Below, in pieces: positions 55,874-64,000 of a DNA stretch of 64,000 bases. How positions within the stretch are numbered: position 1 is the first letter of the stretch; each line of letters starts with the position of its first letter. This stretch comes from Methylobacterium sp. PvR107 (lineage in GTDB: Bacteria > Pseudomonadota > Alphaproteobacteria > Rhizobiales > Beijerinckiaceae): the NCBI RefSeq assembly GCF_017833295.1, contig NZ_JAFIBW010000001.1, positions 806,001-870,000 on the forward strand, given 5' to 3'. Made by a program: the position numbers and the translations under genes. A model generated the notes under the pieces. It did not search any database. It had not been told where the DNA came from and saw only the letters and a list, made by a program, of their open reading frames with translations.

Positions 55874-56599
55874 ATGCAAAGCGAAGCGGTGCCGAGGGCC
55901 CTGCACGCCGCGATCATCATGGACGGCAACGGGCGTTGGGCGACGCAGCGCGGGCTTCCCCGGCTGGCGGGGCATCACCGCGGCGTGGAGGCGATCCGGC
56001 GCACCGCCGAGGCGTGTCCGGATCTCGGGATCGGCACCCTGACGCTCTACGCGTTCTCGGCGGACAATTGGCAGCGCCCGGCCGAGGAGGTCGGGGGTCT
56101 GATGCGGCTTCTGCGCTCCTACCTGCGCAACGAGACGCAGCGCTTGGCGCGCACCGGCACGCGTCTCAGCGTCGTCGGCCGGCGCGACCGGCTGCCGGAC
56201 GGCATTTCCGAGGCGATCGCTGCGGCGGAGGCGGCGACGGCCTCGGGCAACCGCCTGCACCTGCGGATCTGCGTCGACTACTCCGCCCGCGACGCGATCA
56301 TCGCCGCCGCGCAGCGCCTGCAGAGCCAAGAGGGCCTCACGCGGGAGAGTTTCGGCGCGGTGGTGGCGGGCGCGATGCACGGTTCACCGGTCGACGTCGA
56401 CCTGCTGATCCGGACAGGCGGCGAACAGCGGCTCTCGGATTTCATGCTGTGGGAGGCGGCCTACGCCGAGCTGCACTTCACCGAGCGGATGTGGCCCGAT
56501 TTCGGTCCCGACGACCTCGCCGCCGCCGTGGCCGAGTTCACCCGCCGCGAGCGCCGGTTCGGCGGCCTCAAGGCGCCCGCCGTCCCGGCCGCGGCCTGA
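55874..56599 (+). CDS. uppS: Cis-prenyltransferase (polyprenyl diphosphate synthase)
   Basis: A Z-type isoprenyl diphosphate synthase of 241 aa. HAAIIMDGNGRWATQRGLPR holds the catalytic Asp and the diphosphate loop; LTLYAFSADNWQRP and DLLIRTGGEQRLSDFMLWEA complete the active site. All residues are present. The ATG at 55874 has GGGAGA upstream; 55856 is an alternative. Housekeeping uppS normally sits with frr and cdsA, which are not here, so this may be a second, specialised enzyme, for example for hopanoid or carotenoid lipid metabolism; that is inference. Confidence 0.88.
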   Translation: MQSEAVPRALHAAIIMDGNGRWATQRGLPRLAGHHRGVEAIRRTAEACPDLGIGTLTLYAFSADNWQRPAEEVGGLMRLLRSYLRNETQRLARTGTRLSVVGRRDRLPDGISEAIAAAEAATASGNRLHLRICVDYSARDAIIAAAQRLQSQEGLTRESFGAVVAGAMHGSPVDVDLLIRTGGEQRLSDFMLWEAAYAELHFTERMWPDFGPDDLAAAVAEFTRRERRFGGLKAPAVPAAA

Positions 56600-56641
56600 G
56601 TGCGGCTTGACGCGCGCGCGCGGCCGCGCAGAGGGTCCGGC

Positions 56642-57865
56642 ATGACCGAGACCCTCGCCAACCGCCGTGTTCTCCTCATTATCGGCGGGGGCATCGCGGC
56701 CTATAAGGCCCTCGATCTGATCCGGCGTCTGCGCGAGCGGGGCGCCAGCGTCTGCCCGGTTCTCACCGCGGGGGCTCAGGAATTCGTCACGCCTCTGGCG
56801 GCGGCGGCGCTGGCCGGCGAGCGGGCCCATACCGACCTGTTCGACCGGGCCTCGGAGGCGGAGATCGGCCATATCAAGCTTGCCCGCCAGGCCGATGCGG
56901 TTGTGGTTGCGCCCGCCACTGCCAACCTGATGGCCCGCCTCGCGGGCGGCCACGCCGCCGATCTGGCGACCACTGTGCTCCTGGCCACGACCCTGCCGAT
57001 CCTGATCGCGCCCGCCATGAACGTGCAGATGTGGGCGCACCCGGCCACACGACGCAACCTCGCGACCCTGGAGGGCGACGGCGTGCGCGTGATCGGCCCG
57101 AATGCCGGTCGCATGGCGGAGGCCGAAACCGGCCCCGGACGCATGGCCGAGCCCAACGAGATCGCCGATGCGCTGGAGACGATGCTGGGCGCCGATGGCG
57201 CTGCGCGGCCCCTCGCCGGCCGAAAGGTGCTTGTGACCTCCGGCCCCACCCACGAGCCGATCGACCCTGTGCGCTATCTCGCCAACCGCTCGTCGGGCCG
57301 CCAGGGCCATGCCATCGCGGAAGCGGCCGCGCGGGCCGGCGCCGTCGTGACCCTGGTCTCCGGGCCGGTGACGATCTCCGATCCGCCGGGCGTGACCGTG
57401 GTGCGGGTCGAGACTGCCCGCGAGATGCTGGCAGCCGTCGAGGCGGCGCTTCCGGCCGACATCGCCATCTTTGCCGCGGCCGTGGCTGATTGGCGGCCGG
57501 AGCACGAGGCCGGGACGAAGAAGATCAAGAAGGACGGCAGCGGCCCCGCCCCGCTCCCGCTCGCCGAGAATCCCGACATCCTCGCGACGGTTGCGCGGAT
57601 GCCGTCGGGCCGCCCGCCACTCGTCGTCGGGTTCGCCGCGGAAACCGATGCGGTGCTGGATCACGCCCGCGCGAAGATCGCCCGCAAGGGCTGCGATCTG
57701 ATCGTGGCCAACGACGTCTCGGCCGAGGGCGGCGTGATGGGCGGCGTCGACAACGCCGTCCATCTGATCCGCCGGGATGGCGCGGTGGAATCCTGGCCAC
57801 GTCTCGGCAAGGATGAGGTCGCCCGCCGGCTGGTGCTGCATCTGGCCGCGATGCTGGACGGCTGA
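56642..57865 (+). CDS. coaBC: Bifunctional phosphopantothenoylcysteine decarboxylase/synthetase
   Basis: Makes 4'-phosphopantetheine from phosphopantothenate in coenzyme A synthesis. The 407-aa protein has an N-terminal FMN-binding CoaC domain (LLIIGGGIAAYKALDLIRRL, the PAMNVQMW clamp and the GHIKLAR His) and a C-terminal CoaB domain with SGPTHEPIDPVRYLANRSSG, AAVADWRP, KIKK and the VGFAAET segment. Both halves are intact. ATG 56642 gives MTETLANRRVL. Confidence 0.95.
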   Translation: MTETLANRRVLLIIGGGIAAYKALDLIRRLRERGASVCPVLTAGAQEFVTPLAAAALAGERAHTDLFDRASEAEIGHIKLARQADAVVVAPATANLMARLAGGHAADLATTVLLATTLPILIAPAMNVQMWAHPATRRNLATLEGDGVRVIGPNAGRMAEAETGPGRMAEPNEIADALETMLGADGAARPLAGRKVLVTSGPTHEPIDPVRYLANRSSGRQGHAIAEAAARAGAVVTLVSGPVTISDPPGVTVVRVETAREMLAAVEAALPADIAIFAAAVADWRPEHEAGTKKIKKDGSGPAPLPLAENPDILATVARMPSGRPPLVVGFAAETDAVLDHARAKIARKGCDLIVANDVSAEGGVMGGVDNAVHLIRRDGAVESWPRLGKDEVARRLVLHLAAMLDG

Positions 57866-57973
57866 CCGTCACCGCACATGAGGGGCATCAGAACCTCCCT
57901 GGCCTCGACCGACGTGAGCCGATAGAAGCGCTCCGACGGTCGGCGCGTACGGCGCCGGCTCCAGGGAGAAACC

Positions 57974-58390
57974 ATGCCTCGCCTGTCCCTCATCGCCGGA
58001 GCCGCGTTGATCGCCATGAGCACAGCCGCCAATGCCGAGACCGTCACCCTGCCCTCCGGCCTGCAGTACCAGGACGAGGTCGTCGGGACCGGGCCTGAGC
58101 CCAAGGCCGGCCAGCAGGTCACCGTCCAGTACACCGGCTGGCTCGACGAGGGCGGCAAGAAGGGCAAGAAGTTCGACTCCTCCCGCGACCGCAACCAGCC
58201 CTTCAGCTTCCCCCTCGGCGCCGGCCAGGTGATCAAGGGCTGGGACGAGGGCGTCGCCACCATGAAGACCGGCGGCAAACGCACCCTGATCATCCCGCCG
58301 CAGCTCGGCTACGGCGCCCGGGGCGCCGGCGGCGTGATCCCGCCGAACGCCACCCTGATCTTCGACGTCGAGCTCCTCGGCGCGAAGTAA
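57974..58390 (+). CDS. FKBP-type peptidyl-prolyl cis-trans isomerase, exported
   Basis: A 138-aa periplasmic isomerase. The signal peptide ends STAANAET. The FKBP domain is complete: VTVQYTGWL, GKKFDSSRDRNQPFSFPLGA, GQVIKGWDEGVATMKTGGKR, LIIPPQLGYGARGAGGVIPP and NATLIFDVELL, with the binding-pocket Tyr, Asp, Phe and Trp. GGGAGAAACC precedes the ATG. It ends 35 bp before jetA, but nothing else links them. Confidence 0.93.
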   Translation: MPRLSLIAGAALIAMSTAANAETVTLPSGLQYQDEVVGTGPEPKAGQQVTVQYTGWLDEGGKKGKKFDSSRDRNQPFSFPLGAGQVIKGWDEGVATMKTGGKRTLIIPPQLGYGARGAGGVIPPNATLIFDVELLGAK

Positions 58391-58425
58391 CGGCCCGGCT
58401 GCGCGACGGCGAGAGTCTCAAAAGA

Positions 58426-59796
58426 ATGCTGTTCGCGCAGCTGCCCGACGAGCTGTTCAAGCCGCTCGCGGCTCCGAGCCGCGGCTTCAATGCGGCCCTT
58501 CTCCTGCACCTGCATCGGCGCGTCCTCGGGGCTGAGCCGGTGCGCAAGGCCGAGTTGCTCGCCGAGATCGGCGACTTCGCCGTGGGCTGGAGCGATCCGG
58601 AAGTCAGCGGCGATGAGCCGATCTCGGCCGATCCCGCGGAGCGCCGGACCGCGCTCTACCGGCGCCTCCTCGACACCGGCTGGCTGATCGAGCGCCGGGA
58701 GCGCTACGTGCCGGTGGTGGAGTTCGATCCCGAGGCGCGGCTTCTCCTGGAAGAGCTGTCCCGGCTCGAACGGGGCGAGACCCGCTCCTACGGCGGTGCC
58801 GTTCTGGAGGTGCTGGGCGGGCTGGAGAGCGCTCTCTCGGATCCGGCGAACCGCTCGGAGGCCCTGTCCAACGCCGCCCGGGCCGCCGCCGCCTTCCTGT
58901 CGCACGTGCGCGGGCTCGCCGCCGGCATGCGCAAGGTCGAGGAGCGGATCCTGCGCGAGTCGGACCGGGCCAAGACCTTCCGGCTGTTCTTCGAGGATTT
59001 CGTCGAGCGCCACCTGATCAGCGATTACAGGACGCTGCACACGCGCTTCAACCCGTTCCGGTTCCGCGCCAGCGTGGTGCGCGAGGCGGGCCGGGCGCTG
59101 CGCGACGCGCTCACCCTGCGGGCCCTGGCCGAGGGCCTGATCCGCGAAGGCCGCAGCGCCGATCTCGACACGGCGCAGCGGGCGGTCCGGGCCGACTTGG
59201 CCCAGATCCTCTCGGTGTTCGAGGGGCTCGACAACCATCTCGACGCCGTCGACGCCGTTGTGGCGCGCCTGGAGCGCCGGATCGGCGCCGCCCTGCACGT
59301 CATGGACCGCCCGGATCCGAGCGGGCTCGAGCGCGTCGCCGCGATGCTGCGGGCGGTCGGCGGTTCGGAGATCGCGCCCGACGTGCCGGCCGACATCTCC
59401 CAGCTGCGACCACCCATCGGCCACGCGCATCTCCAGGCGCCGCGGGCGCGCAAGAGCGCGATCGACATGGAGCCCCTGCCCGATCTGGAGGATGATCCCG
59501 TGGTGGACGCCTTCGCGGCCGCCAAGGCGGAGTTCCGGCGCCGCACCACCGTGACGCCCGAGAGCATGACCGCGTTCGTGGAGGCGCGGCTCGGCAAGGC
59601 CGTGCGGCTGCGCGGGTCGCAGATCGTCATCGCGGGTGTCGACGACTTCGTCGTGTTCCAGCGCCTGCGCGAGATCGACGTTCTGTTCGACGCGCGGCTC
59701 GGCGAGCGCTACGCCGTCACGCGCCTGCCGGAGCGGGTGGTCAACGGCTGGCTCGACTGCCCGGATTTCCTCTTGGAGCGACGTCCCCGTGCTTGA
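58426..59796 (+). CDS. jetA: Wadjet defence protein JetA (MukF/MksF-like kleisin)
   Basis: The kleisin-type subunit of the Wadjet SMC complex, which senses and cleaves circular plasmid DNA. The 456-aa protein opens MLFAQLPDELFKPLAAPSRG, the typical JetA start. A winged-helix-like N-terminal region, a long helical middle (VLEVLGGLESALSDPANRSE; KTFRLFFEDFVERHLISDYR) and a C-terminal winged-helix part (AFVEARLGKAVRLRGSQIVI) follow. The jetB start overlaps its end by 8 bp. The call rests on recalled family pattern plus the JetB- and JetC-like genes that follow. Confidence 0.85.
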   Translation: MLFAQLPDELFKPLAAPSRGFNAALLLHLHRRVLGAEPVRKAELLAEIGDFAVGWSDPEVSGDEPISADPAERRTALYRRLLDTGWLIERRERYVPVVEFDPEARLLLEELSRLERGETRSYGGAVLEVLGGLESALSDPANRSEALSNAARAAAAFLSHVRGLAAGMRKVEERILRESDRAKTFRLFFEDFVERHLISDYRTLHTRFNPFRFRASVVREAGRALRDALTLRALAEGLIREGRSADLDTAQRAVRADLAQILSVFEGLDNHLDAVDAVVARLERRIGAALHVMDRPDPSGLERVAAMLRAVGGSEIAPDVPADISQLRPPIGHAHLQAPRARKSAIDMEPLPDLEDDPVVDAFAAAKAEFRRRTTVTPESMTAFVEARLGKAVRLRGSQIVIAGVDDFVVFQRLREIDVLFDARLGERYAVTRLPERVVNGWLDCPDFLLERRPRA

Positions 59797-60415
59797 GGGC
59801 TTCCGCGCCATCATCGACGGTGACGAGCCGCCGCCTCCCGGCGCCCGGGCGCCCGACGCCGAGGAACTCAGCCGCGCGCTCCAGGTGCTGTTGAAGGGAC
59901 AGGTGATCTACGCGGACACGCAGGGGATCGGCCGCTCCTACGAGCTCGCCCGGCACTACGCGCCGTTCTTCACCGACTATTTCGCCTGCCTCGGCTACGC
60001 GCTCACGGTCTCGCACCGCGACCAGATGGTCTCGCTGAGCCCGTCGGCGGACGCGCCGCGCCACGACATCGTCTCGGAGCGCCTGCGCAAGGACGAGACC
60101 CTTGTGCTTCTGGCGCTTCGGCTCCTGTATGAGGAGGGCCTGCGCGACCACCGCGCCGGCACCGACGGCATCGTCGCGTGCACCACCGACGAGATCGTCG
60201 AGAAGATCCGGACCGTGGCGCGCAACGAGCCGCCCGAGGAGGGCCGGCTCGCCGACATCCTGCGCATGTACGCCAAGCGCGGCGGGCTGCGGCTTGGCGA
60301 GCGCGACCGGGTCGAGCGGGTCACGCCGCTGTCGCTCCTGCCAGGGCTCGCCGTGCTGGCCTCGGATGCATGGCTGGAGCGCCTGCGGGCCTGGTCCGAG
60401 GCCGGCGAGGCCTGA
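59789..60415 (+). CDS. jetB: Wadjet defence protein JetB (MukE/MksE-like, DUF4194)
   Basis: The KITE-type winged-helix partner that bridges the kleisin in Wadjet/MksBEF complexes. It has 208 aa from a GTG at 59789, overlapping the jetA stop. ELSRALQVLLKGQVIYADTQ, then YELARHYAPFFTDYFACLGY and KDETLVLLALRLLYEEGLRD match DUF4194. The C-terminal LADILRMYAKRGGLRLGERD with VTPLSLLPGLAVLASDAWL is also typical. A hairpin and an oppositely oriented chemoreceptor gene separate it from jetC. Confidence 0.87.
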   Translation: MLEGFRAIIDGDEPPPPGARAPDAEELSRALQVLLKGQVIYADTQGIGRSYELARHYAPFFTDYFACLGYALTVSHRDQMVSLSPSADAPRHDIVSERLRKDETLVLLALRLLYEEGLRDHRAGTDGIVACTTDEIVEKIRTVARNEPPEEGRLADILRMYAKRGGLRLGERDRVERVTPLSLLPGLAVLASDAWLERLRAWSEAGEA

Positions 60416-60434
60416 GGCCGGCGCCTGTCGACGA

Positions 60435-60469
60435 CGGGGGCAACCGGGCTCCTCACCCGCAAGCCCCCG
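60435..60469. terminator. Symmetric hairpin between convergent jetB and chemoreceptor genes
   Basis: CGGGGGC (60435-60441) pairs with GCCCCCG (60463-60469). Inside, CGGG pairs with CCCG across a 7-nt loop, with mirrored aac/caa internal bulges. It starts 19 bp after the jetB stop and would read as a stem from either side. Confidence 0.5.
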
Positions 60470-60484
60470 CTCGCCGGTTTCCGC

Positions 60485-62179
60485 TCAGGCCGCCCGGACG
60501 GTCGCCAGAAAGCGCTCGACCTCGCTGCCGAGATGGGCGGCCTGGCGGGCCATTTCGGACGCCGAGGCCAGCACCTGGGCGGCTGCCGCGCCAGTCTCCT
60601 CGGCGGCCCCGGCGACGCCGCTCACGTTGGCGGTGACGGCGTCCGTCCCGGTCGCGGCCTCGGCGACATTGCGGACGATCTCCTGGGTGGCCGCGCCCTG
60701 CTCCTCCACGGCGGCCGCGATCGAGTTCGCCATGCCGCTGATCTCGCGGATGCGCCCGGCGATCCCGCCGATCGCCTGGACGGCCTGTCCGGTCGAGCCC
60801 TGGATCTGCCCGATCTGCGCGGAGATCTCGGCGGTGGCCTTGGCGGTCTGGTCGGCGAGCGCCTTGACCTCGGAGGCGACGACCGCAAAGCCCTTGCCCG
60901 CCGCGCCGGCGCGCGCCGCCTCGATGGTGGCGTTGAGCGCCAGCAGGTTGGTCTGGCTCGCGATGGCGGAGATCAGGTCGACGACCTCCCCGACCCGCCG
61001 CGCCGCCGCACTCAGCTCCTGGACCAACTGGGCGGTCGCGCCGGCCTCCTGGACGGCGGCCTGCGCGAGGTCTGCGGAGGAGCCGACCTGGCGCCCGATC
61101 TCGTTGACCGAGGAGCCGAGTTCCTCGGCCGCGGCGGCCACCGTCGTCACGTTGGTCGAGGCCTCCTCGGCGGCCGCGGCCGCGCTGGTCGACTGGCCGG
61201 CGGTCTGCGTCGCGGTCGCGGTCAGGCTTTGGGCGGTGGCCTGAAGCTGGGTCGCCGCGGCGGTGACGGAGCCGACGATGCCGCCGACACTCGCCTCGAA
61301 CCGATCGGCCAATTCCTGCGCTGCCTGCCGGCGCTGCGCCTCGGCACCGGCTCGGGCGAGCGCGGTCTCAGCCTCCAGGGCACGGCCATGCAGCAGGTTC
61401 TGCTTGAACACGTCCACGGTCGCCGACATGTTGCCGATCTCGTCCCGCCGCTGGGCGAAGGGCACCGCGGCCTCCGTGTCGCCGTCCGCGAGGCGCCGCA
61501 TGGCCTGCGTCATGGCTGCCAGCGGGCGCGACACGCCGACGAAGGCGTAGAGCATCGCGCCGAGGGCGATCAGCACGGTGACGACCAGGATGGTCACGGT
61601 GGCCTGGACGGCTTCCGTCTGGCTCCGGCGGGCGACCTGCCCGGCGGCCGCGCCGGTCTTGATATTGAGGTCGGCGAGGGCCCGGGTGGCGGTCGAGGCC
61701 GCCAGATAATTGGCATTCATCGGACCGCGGAAATAGGCGAGCGCCTGCTCGTGCGCGTCGGCCGGGAAAGCCCGCAACCGGTCCCAGTCCTTTTCCTGGG
61801 CTGCGAGCTTGGTCAGCAGATCCTCGTAGATGGCCTGCTCCTCTTTCGAGGCCACCAAGGCACGGTACGCCTCAACCTTCGCTTGGCGGTTGCGGGTCAT
61901 CTCGTCCGCATTCTTCAGGCTCGTGTCCCGCTCGGCCTGCGTATCTGCCGTGACGTATCGGAACTGCCACAGTCGGGTCCGAAGCACGAAAGTGTTGATG
62001 GCCTGGGCTTCGTTGATCGACGGGACGGCGTTGTCGAGAAGCTCCGTCAGTCGCTGATCGACCGCCTGCATCTTGTACAGGGTGACGCCGCCCTGGATCA
62101 TCGCTGCGAGGAGCAGCATGATGAACAGGCCGCTCAACTTCGTTTTCAGGCTCAGGCGCATCGATCGAAACCGGGTCAT
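60485..62179 (-). CDS. Methyl-accepting chemotaxis protein lying inside the Wadjet locus
   Basis: A chemoreceptor of 564 aa. Transmembrane 1 ([19 protein letters not shown]) is followed by a four-helix-bundle (4HB_MCP-like) periplasmic domain to about residue 180. Transmembrane 2 is near 190-210, then HAMP ([20 protein letters not shown]) and the signalling tip [20 protein letters not shown]. The start could be ATG 62200, 62179 or 62161; I use 62179. It reads against the jet genes. Its signalling half is close to that of the receptor at 20193. Confidence 0.92.
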   Translation of the reverse strand: MTRFRSMRLSLKTKLSGLFIMLLLAAMIQGGVTLYKMQAVDQRLTELLDNAVPSINEAQAINTFVLRTRLWQFRYVTADTQAERDTSLKNADEMTRNRQAKVEAYRALVASKEEQAIYEDLLTKLAAQEKDWDRLRAFPADAHEQALAYFRGPMNANYLAASTATRALADLNIKTGAAAGQVARRSQTEAVQATVTILVVTVLIALGAMLYAFVGVSRPLAAMTQAMRRLADGDTEAAVPFAQRRDEIGNMSATVDVFKQNLLHGRALEAETALARAGAEAQRRQAAQELADRFEASVGGIVGSVTAAATQLQATAQSLTATATQTAGQSTSAAAAAEEASTNVTTVAAAAEELGSSVNEIGRQVGSSADLAQAAVQEAGATAQLVQELSAAARRVGEVVDLISAIASQTNLLALNATIEAARAGAAGKGFAVVASEVKALADQTAKATAEISAQIGQIQGSTGQAVQAIGGIAGRIREISGMANSIAAAVEEQGAATQEIVRNVAEAATGTDAVTANVSGVAGAAEETGAAAAQVLASASEMARQAAHLGSEVERFLATVRAA

Positions 62180-62337
62180 CGGGCGAGATCCCAGCGGCAT
62201 GAGCAAGTTGTGCTAAAATTGTCATAACTTGTGGTCGTGTCCGGCATCCGGGCGGCGACCCGGCCGGCTTGCATACGCGGCCGAACCCGGCCAACTGGGC
62301 CGGCCGAATTCCTGCCAACGGTCCAACGCCCGGTCTC

Positions 62338-64000
62338 GTGTACGTCCTCACCGACATCGCCATCTCGAACTGGTACCTGATTCGCCGCGAGCAGATTCGG
62401 CTGCGGGGCGCCGCCGCGCTCGTGGGGCCGACGGGGGCCGGAAAATCGACGATCTTCGACGCGGTCGGCACGGTTCTGGCCGGCAACAATGCCAGCCGTC
62501 TCGCCCTCAACGCCTCGGCCTCCGGGCGCAGCGCCCGCACGGTGCGGGATTATTGCCTGGGCTGGATCAGCGACCCGGCGGAGGGCGGTCGCCCGACCCG
62601 GGAATCCTGCGAGACCGTGCTGGCCCTCGTGTTCGAGAACCCCGAATCCGGGCGCGTGGTCACGGTCGGGCTGGCGCTGGCGGCGCGCGCCGTCGAGCCG
62701 AAGGAGACCGTGCTCTCGCGTTTCATCGCGGTTGGGCACCGGTTCGAAGTCGCCGATTACGCCCGCACCGCGCCGGGCGGAAGCTACACGGCGCCGTGGA
62801 GCGAGATCGCCGCGGATCTGCGCGCCCGGGCTTCGAGCTTCACGGAGTACCGCACCTCCGGCGAGCGCTTCACGGCGGATATCCTCGCGACCCTGCGCGA
62901 GGGCGCGCTGGCGCCCGAGCCCCGTCATTTCCTGCGCAGCTTCGCCAACGCGGTGGCGTTCAAGCCGATCTTCGACACCAGCGCCTTCGTGCGCGCCTTC
63001 GTGCTCGACCCGGAACCGCTGGATGTCGAGCGCGTCCGCCTCTCCATCGCCAACTGGCGGCGCCTCCTGGAGACGATCGCCGAGCTTGAGACACGCCTCG
63101 GCCGCTTGCGGCGCCTGCGGGACCGTTACGAGGCCTGGAGCGAGTCGGTGCTCGCCGCGGCGACGCACGACTTGCGCGCGGCGAGCGCCGAGTTGCGCCG
63201 CCGCAGCCTCGACCTCATCGCCGTCCGCACGCGCCTGCGCGAGGGCGCCGATACCCTGCGGATTGCCCGCGAGCGTGTCGCCGCGAGCCGCGCCTTCGTG
63301 CGCGAGATCGACGGCGAGATCGCCGAGAAGAAGGCGCTCGCCGCCGCGAGTGCCGCGGAGGGGCGGCTCGCCGCCTCGACGCTCGGCCTCTCCATGCTGG
63401 AACGGGACCGCAAGGAACTCGCGGGCCGGATCGCCGACCTCGTCGGCCTCGTCGGCCAGATGGGCAAGCTCCAGGCGGTCGCCCCGATCCTGCGCCCGTC
63501 CAGCCCGCAAGCGGCGCGGTTGGCCGAGGCCTGTGCGCGGGCCGGCCTGCGCAAGGAATCATCCCCGGAGGAAATCCTGCGCCCCGAGGGGCCACTCGCC
63601 GAACTGGTCGAAGGGCTGACGCGGTTGCCCGATTTCGACGAGGCGCTGGAGCGGGCCGCCGAGGATGCCGCCCTCAAGGCGCGCGCCCAGGAGAGCGAGG
63701 CGGAACGCACCGCGCCGCGCACCGGCGCCGGGCCGACGGCGCGGCTGTCCTCCGACACGGTGGCGTTCCGCGGCGAGCTGGAGCGGCGCGGCATCGCGGC
63801 GGTGCCGATCTGCGAGCTGGCCGAGATCGTCGATCCGACCTGGGGCCCGGCCCTCGAAGCCCTGCTCGGGCGTGCGCGCGAGGCGCTGGTGGTAGCGCCG
63901 GACCGGCTGAACGAGGCGCTCGGCGTCCTGCAATCCGGCCGTGATCGGTTCCATCGCTGCATCTTGGTCAAGACCACCGACACCGCCAAGCAGCGGGCGC
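62338..64000 (+). CDS. jetC: Wadjet defence protein JetC (MukB/MksB-like SMC ATPase), N-terminal part
   Basis: The SMC motor of Wadjet. It starts at GTG 62338 and stays open to the right edge (554 codons seen). The head begins YVLTDIAISNWYLIRREQIR, then Walker A GPTGAGKST (near residue 30) and VLAGNNASR. After about residue 210 it becomes a long Arg/Ala/Glu-rich coiled coil (AELETRLGRLRRLRDRYEAW and onward). The last ~110 residues (FRGELERRGIAAVPICELAE, WGPALEALLGRAREALVVAP) resemble the hinge-proximal part. Signature and Walker B motifs, and jetD, lie beyond the window. Confidence 0.88.
   Translation, partial: MYVLTDIAISNWYLIRREQIRLRGAAALVGPTGAGKSTIFDAVGTVLAGNNASRLALNASASGRSARTVRDYCLGWISDPAEGGRPTRESCETVLALVFENPESGRVVTVGLALAARAVEPKETVLSRFIAVGHRFEVADYARTAPGGSYTAPWSEIAADLRARASSFTEYRTSGERFTADILATLREGALAPEPRHFLRSFANAVAFKPIFDTSAFVRAFVLDPEPLDVERVRLSIANWRRLLETIAELETRLGRLRRLRDRYEAWSESVLAAATHDLRAASAELRRRSLDLIAVRTRLREGADTLRIARERVAASRAFVREIDGEIAEKKALAAASAAEGRLAASTLGLSMLERDRKELAGRIADLVGLVGQMGKLQAVAPILRPSSPQAARLAEACARAGLRKESSPEEILRPEGPLAELVEGLTRLPDFDEALERAAEDAALKARAQESEAERTAPRTGAGPTARLSSDTVAFRGELERRGIAAVPICELAEIVDPTWGPALEALLGRAREALVVAPDRLNEALGVLQSGRDRFHRCILVKTTDTAKQRA

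Overview
The window is high-GC DNA from an alphaproteobacterium, most probably Methylobacterium/Methylorubrum or a close Hyphomicrobiales relative. The grounds are an alphaproteobacterial-type malate dehydrogenase start, an EcfG-family (general stress response) sigma factor, a flagellar cluster with the alphaproteobacterial extras DUF6468 and MotE, a PQQ-dehydrogenase-like protein and a CnoX/Lon-substrate-binding/Trm112 cluster. The assignment rests on recalled family knowledge, not on a database search. I saw no rRNA, tRNA, CRISPR array, transposase or phage gene.

Layout. 1-3.9 kb: start of mdh, a TetR regulator, gloB, a methyltransferase and a MarC-family membrane protein. 3.9-7.3 kb: an orphan membrane protein, a 1-kb gene-free patch that is partly AT-rich, and a translationally coupled ParA-like ATPase/membrane protein pair that looks acquired. 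7.3-16.1 kb: di-haem peroxidase, PBP1C, a three-domain lysophospholipid acyltransferase (MFS-PlsC-acyl-ACP synthetase) and an SDR oxidoreductase. 16.3-19.1 kb: a zinc-ribbon metallo-beta-lactamase-fold protein facing a cobalt-type nitrile hydratase operon (alpha, beta, accessory) with a His-rich alpha N-terminus. 19.1-22.4 kb: a 66-nt element with three nested inverted repeats, then an EcfG-type sigma factor whose N-terminus resembles its own anti-sigma factor NepR, a chemoreceptor and a small secreted protein. 22.5-31.9 kb: Trm112, Lon-substrate-binding and CnoX genes, a xi-class GST, an AlgX/AlgJ-like acetylation protein, and a run of radical SAM, 2'-5' RNA ligase-like, PAP2, PilZ-like and Gfo/Idh/MocA genes.

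31.9-38.8 kb is flagellar. flgF-flgG-flgA-flgH (rod and L-ring parts) run left and fliL-fliM-DUF6468-motE (stator and switch parts) run right from a shared 255-bp region. FliM has a repeated N-terminal extension resembling the FliH-binding motif of FliN. 38.9-47.5 kb holds an isochorismatase-like hydrolase, a leftward group (oligopeptide-type ABC ATPase, deoB, DUF1192, leucine-rich-repeat kinase), then a CoA transferase, a SPOR-domain lytic transglycosylase and an esterase. 47.6-58.4 kb holds an O-antigen-ligase-like protein, an ankyrin protein coupled to a PQQ-dehydrogenase-like protein lacking expected active-site residues, uvrB, a membrane protein/HTH pair, a cis-prenyltransferase, coaBC and an FKBP isomerase.

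58.4-64.0 kb is a Wadjet (JetABCD / MksBEF-like SMC) anti-plasmid defence locus. jetA and jetB overlap, then an oppositely oriented chemoreceptor gene interrupts the locus, then jetC begins and runs off the window; jetD would lie outside. The most interesting signals are the NepR-like/EcfG fusion with its upstream structured element, the FliM repeats, the split Wadjet operon, the ParA-like pair and the altered PQQ protein.
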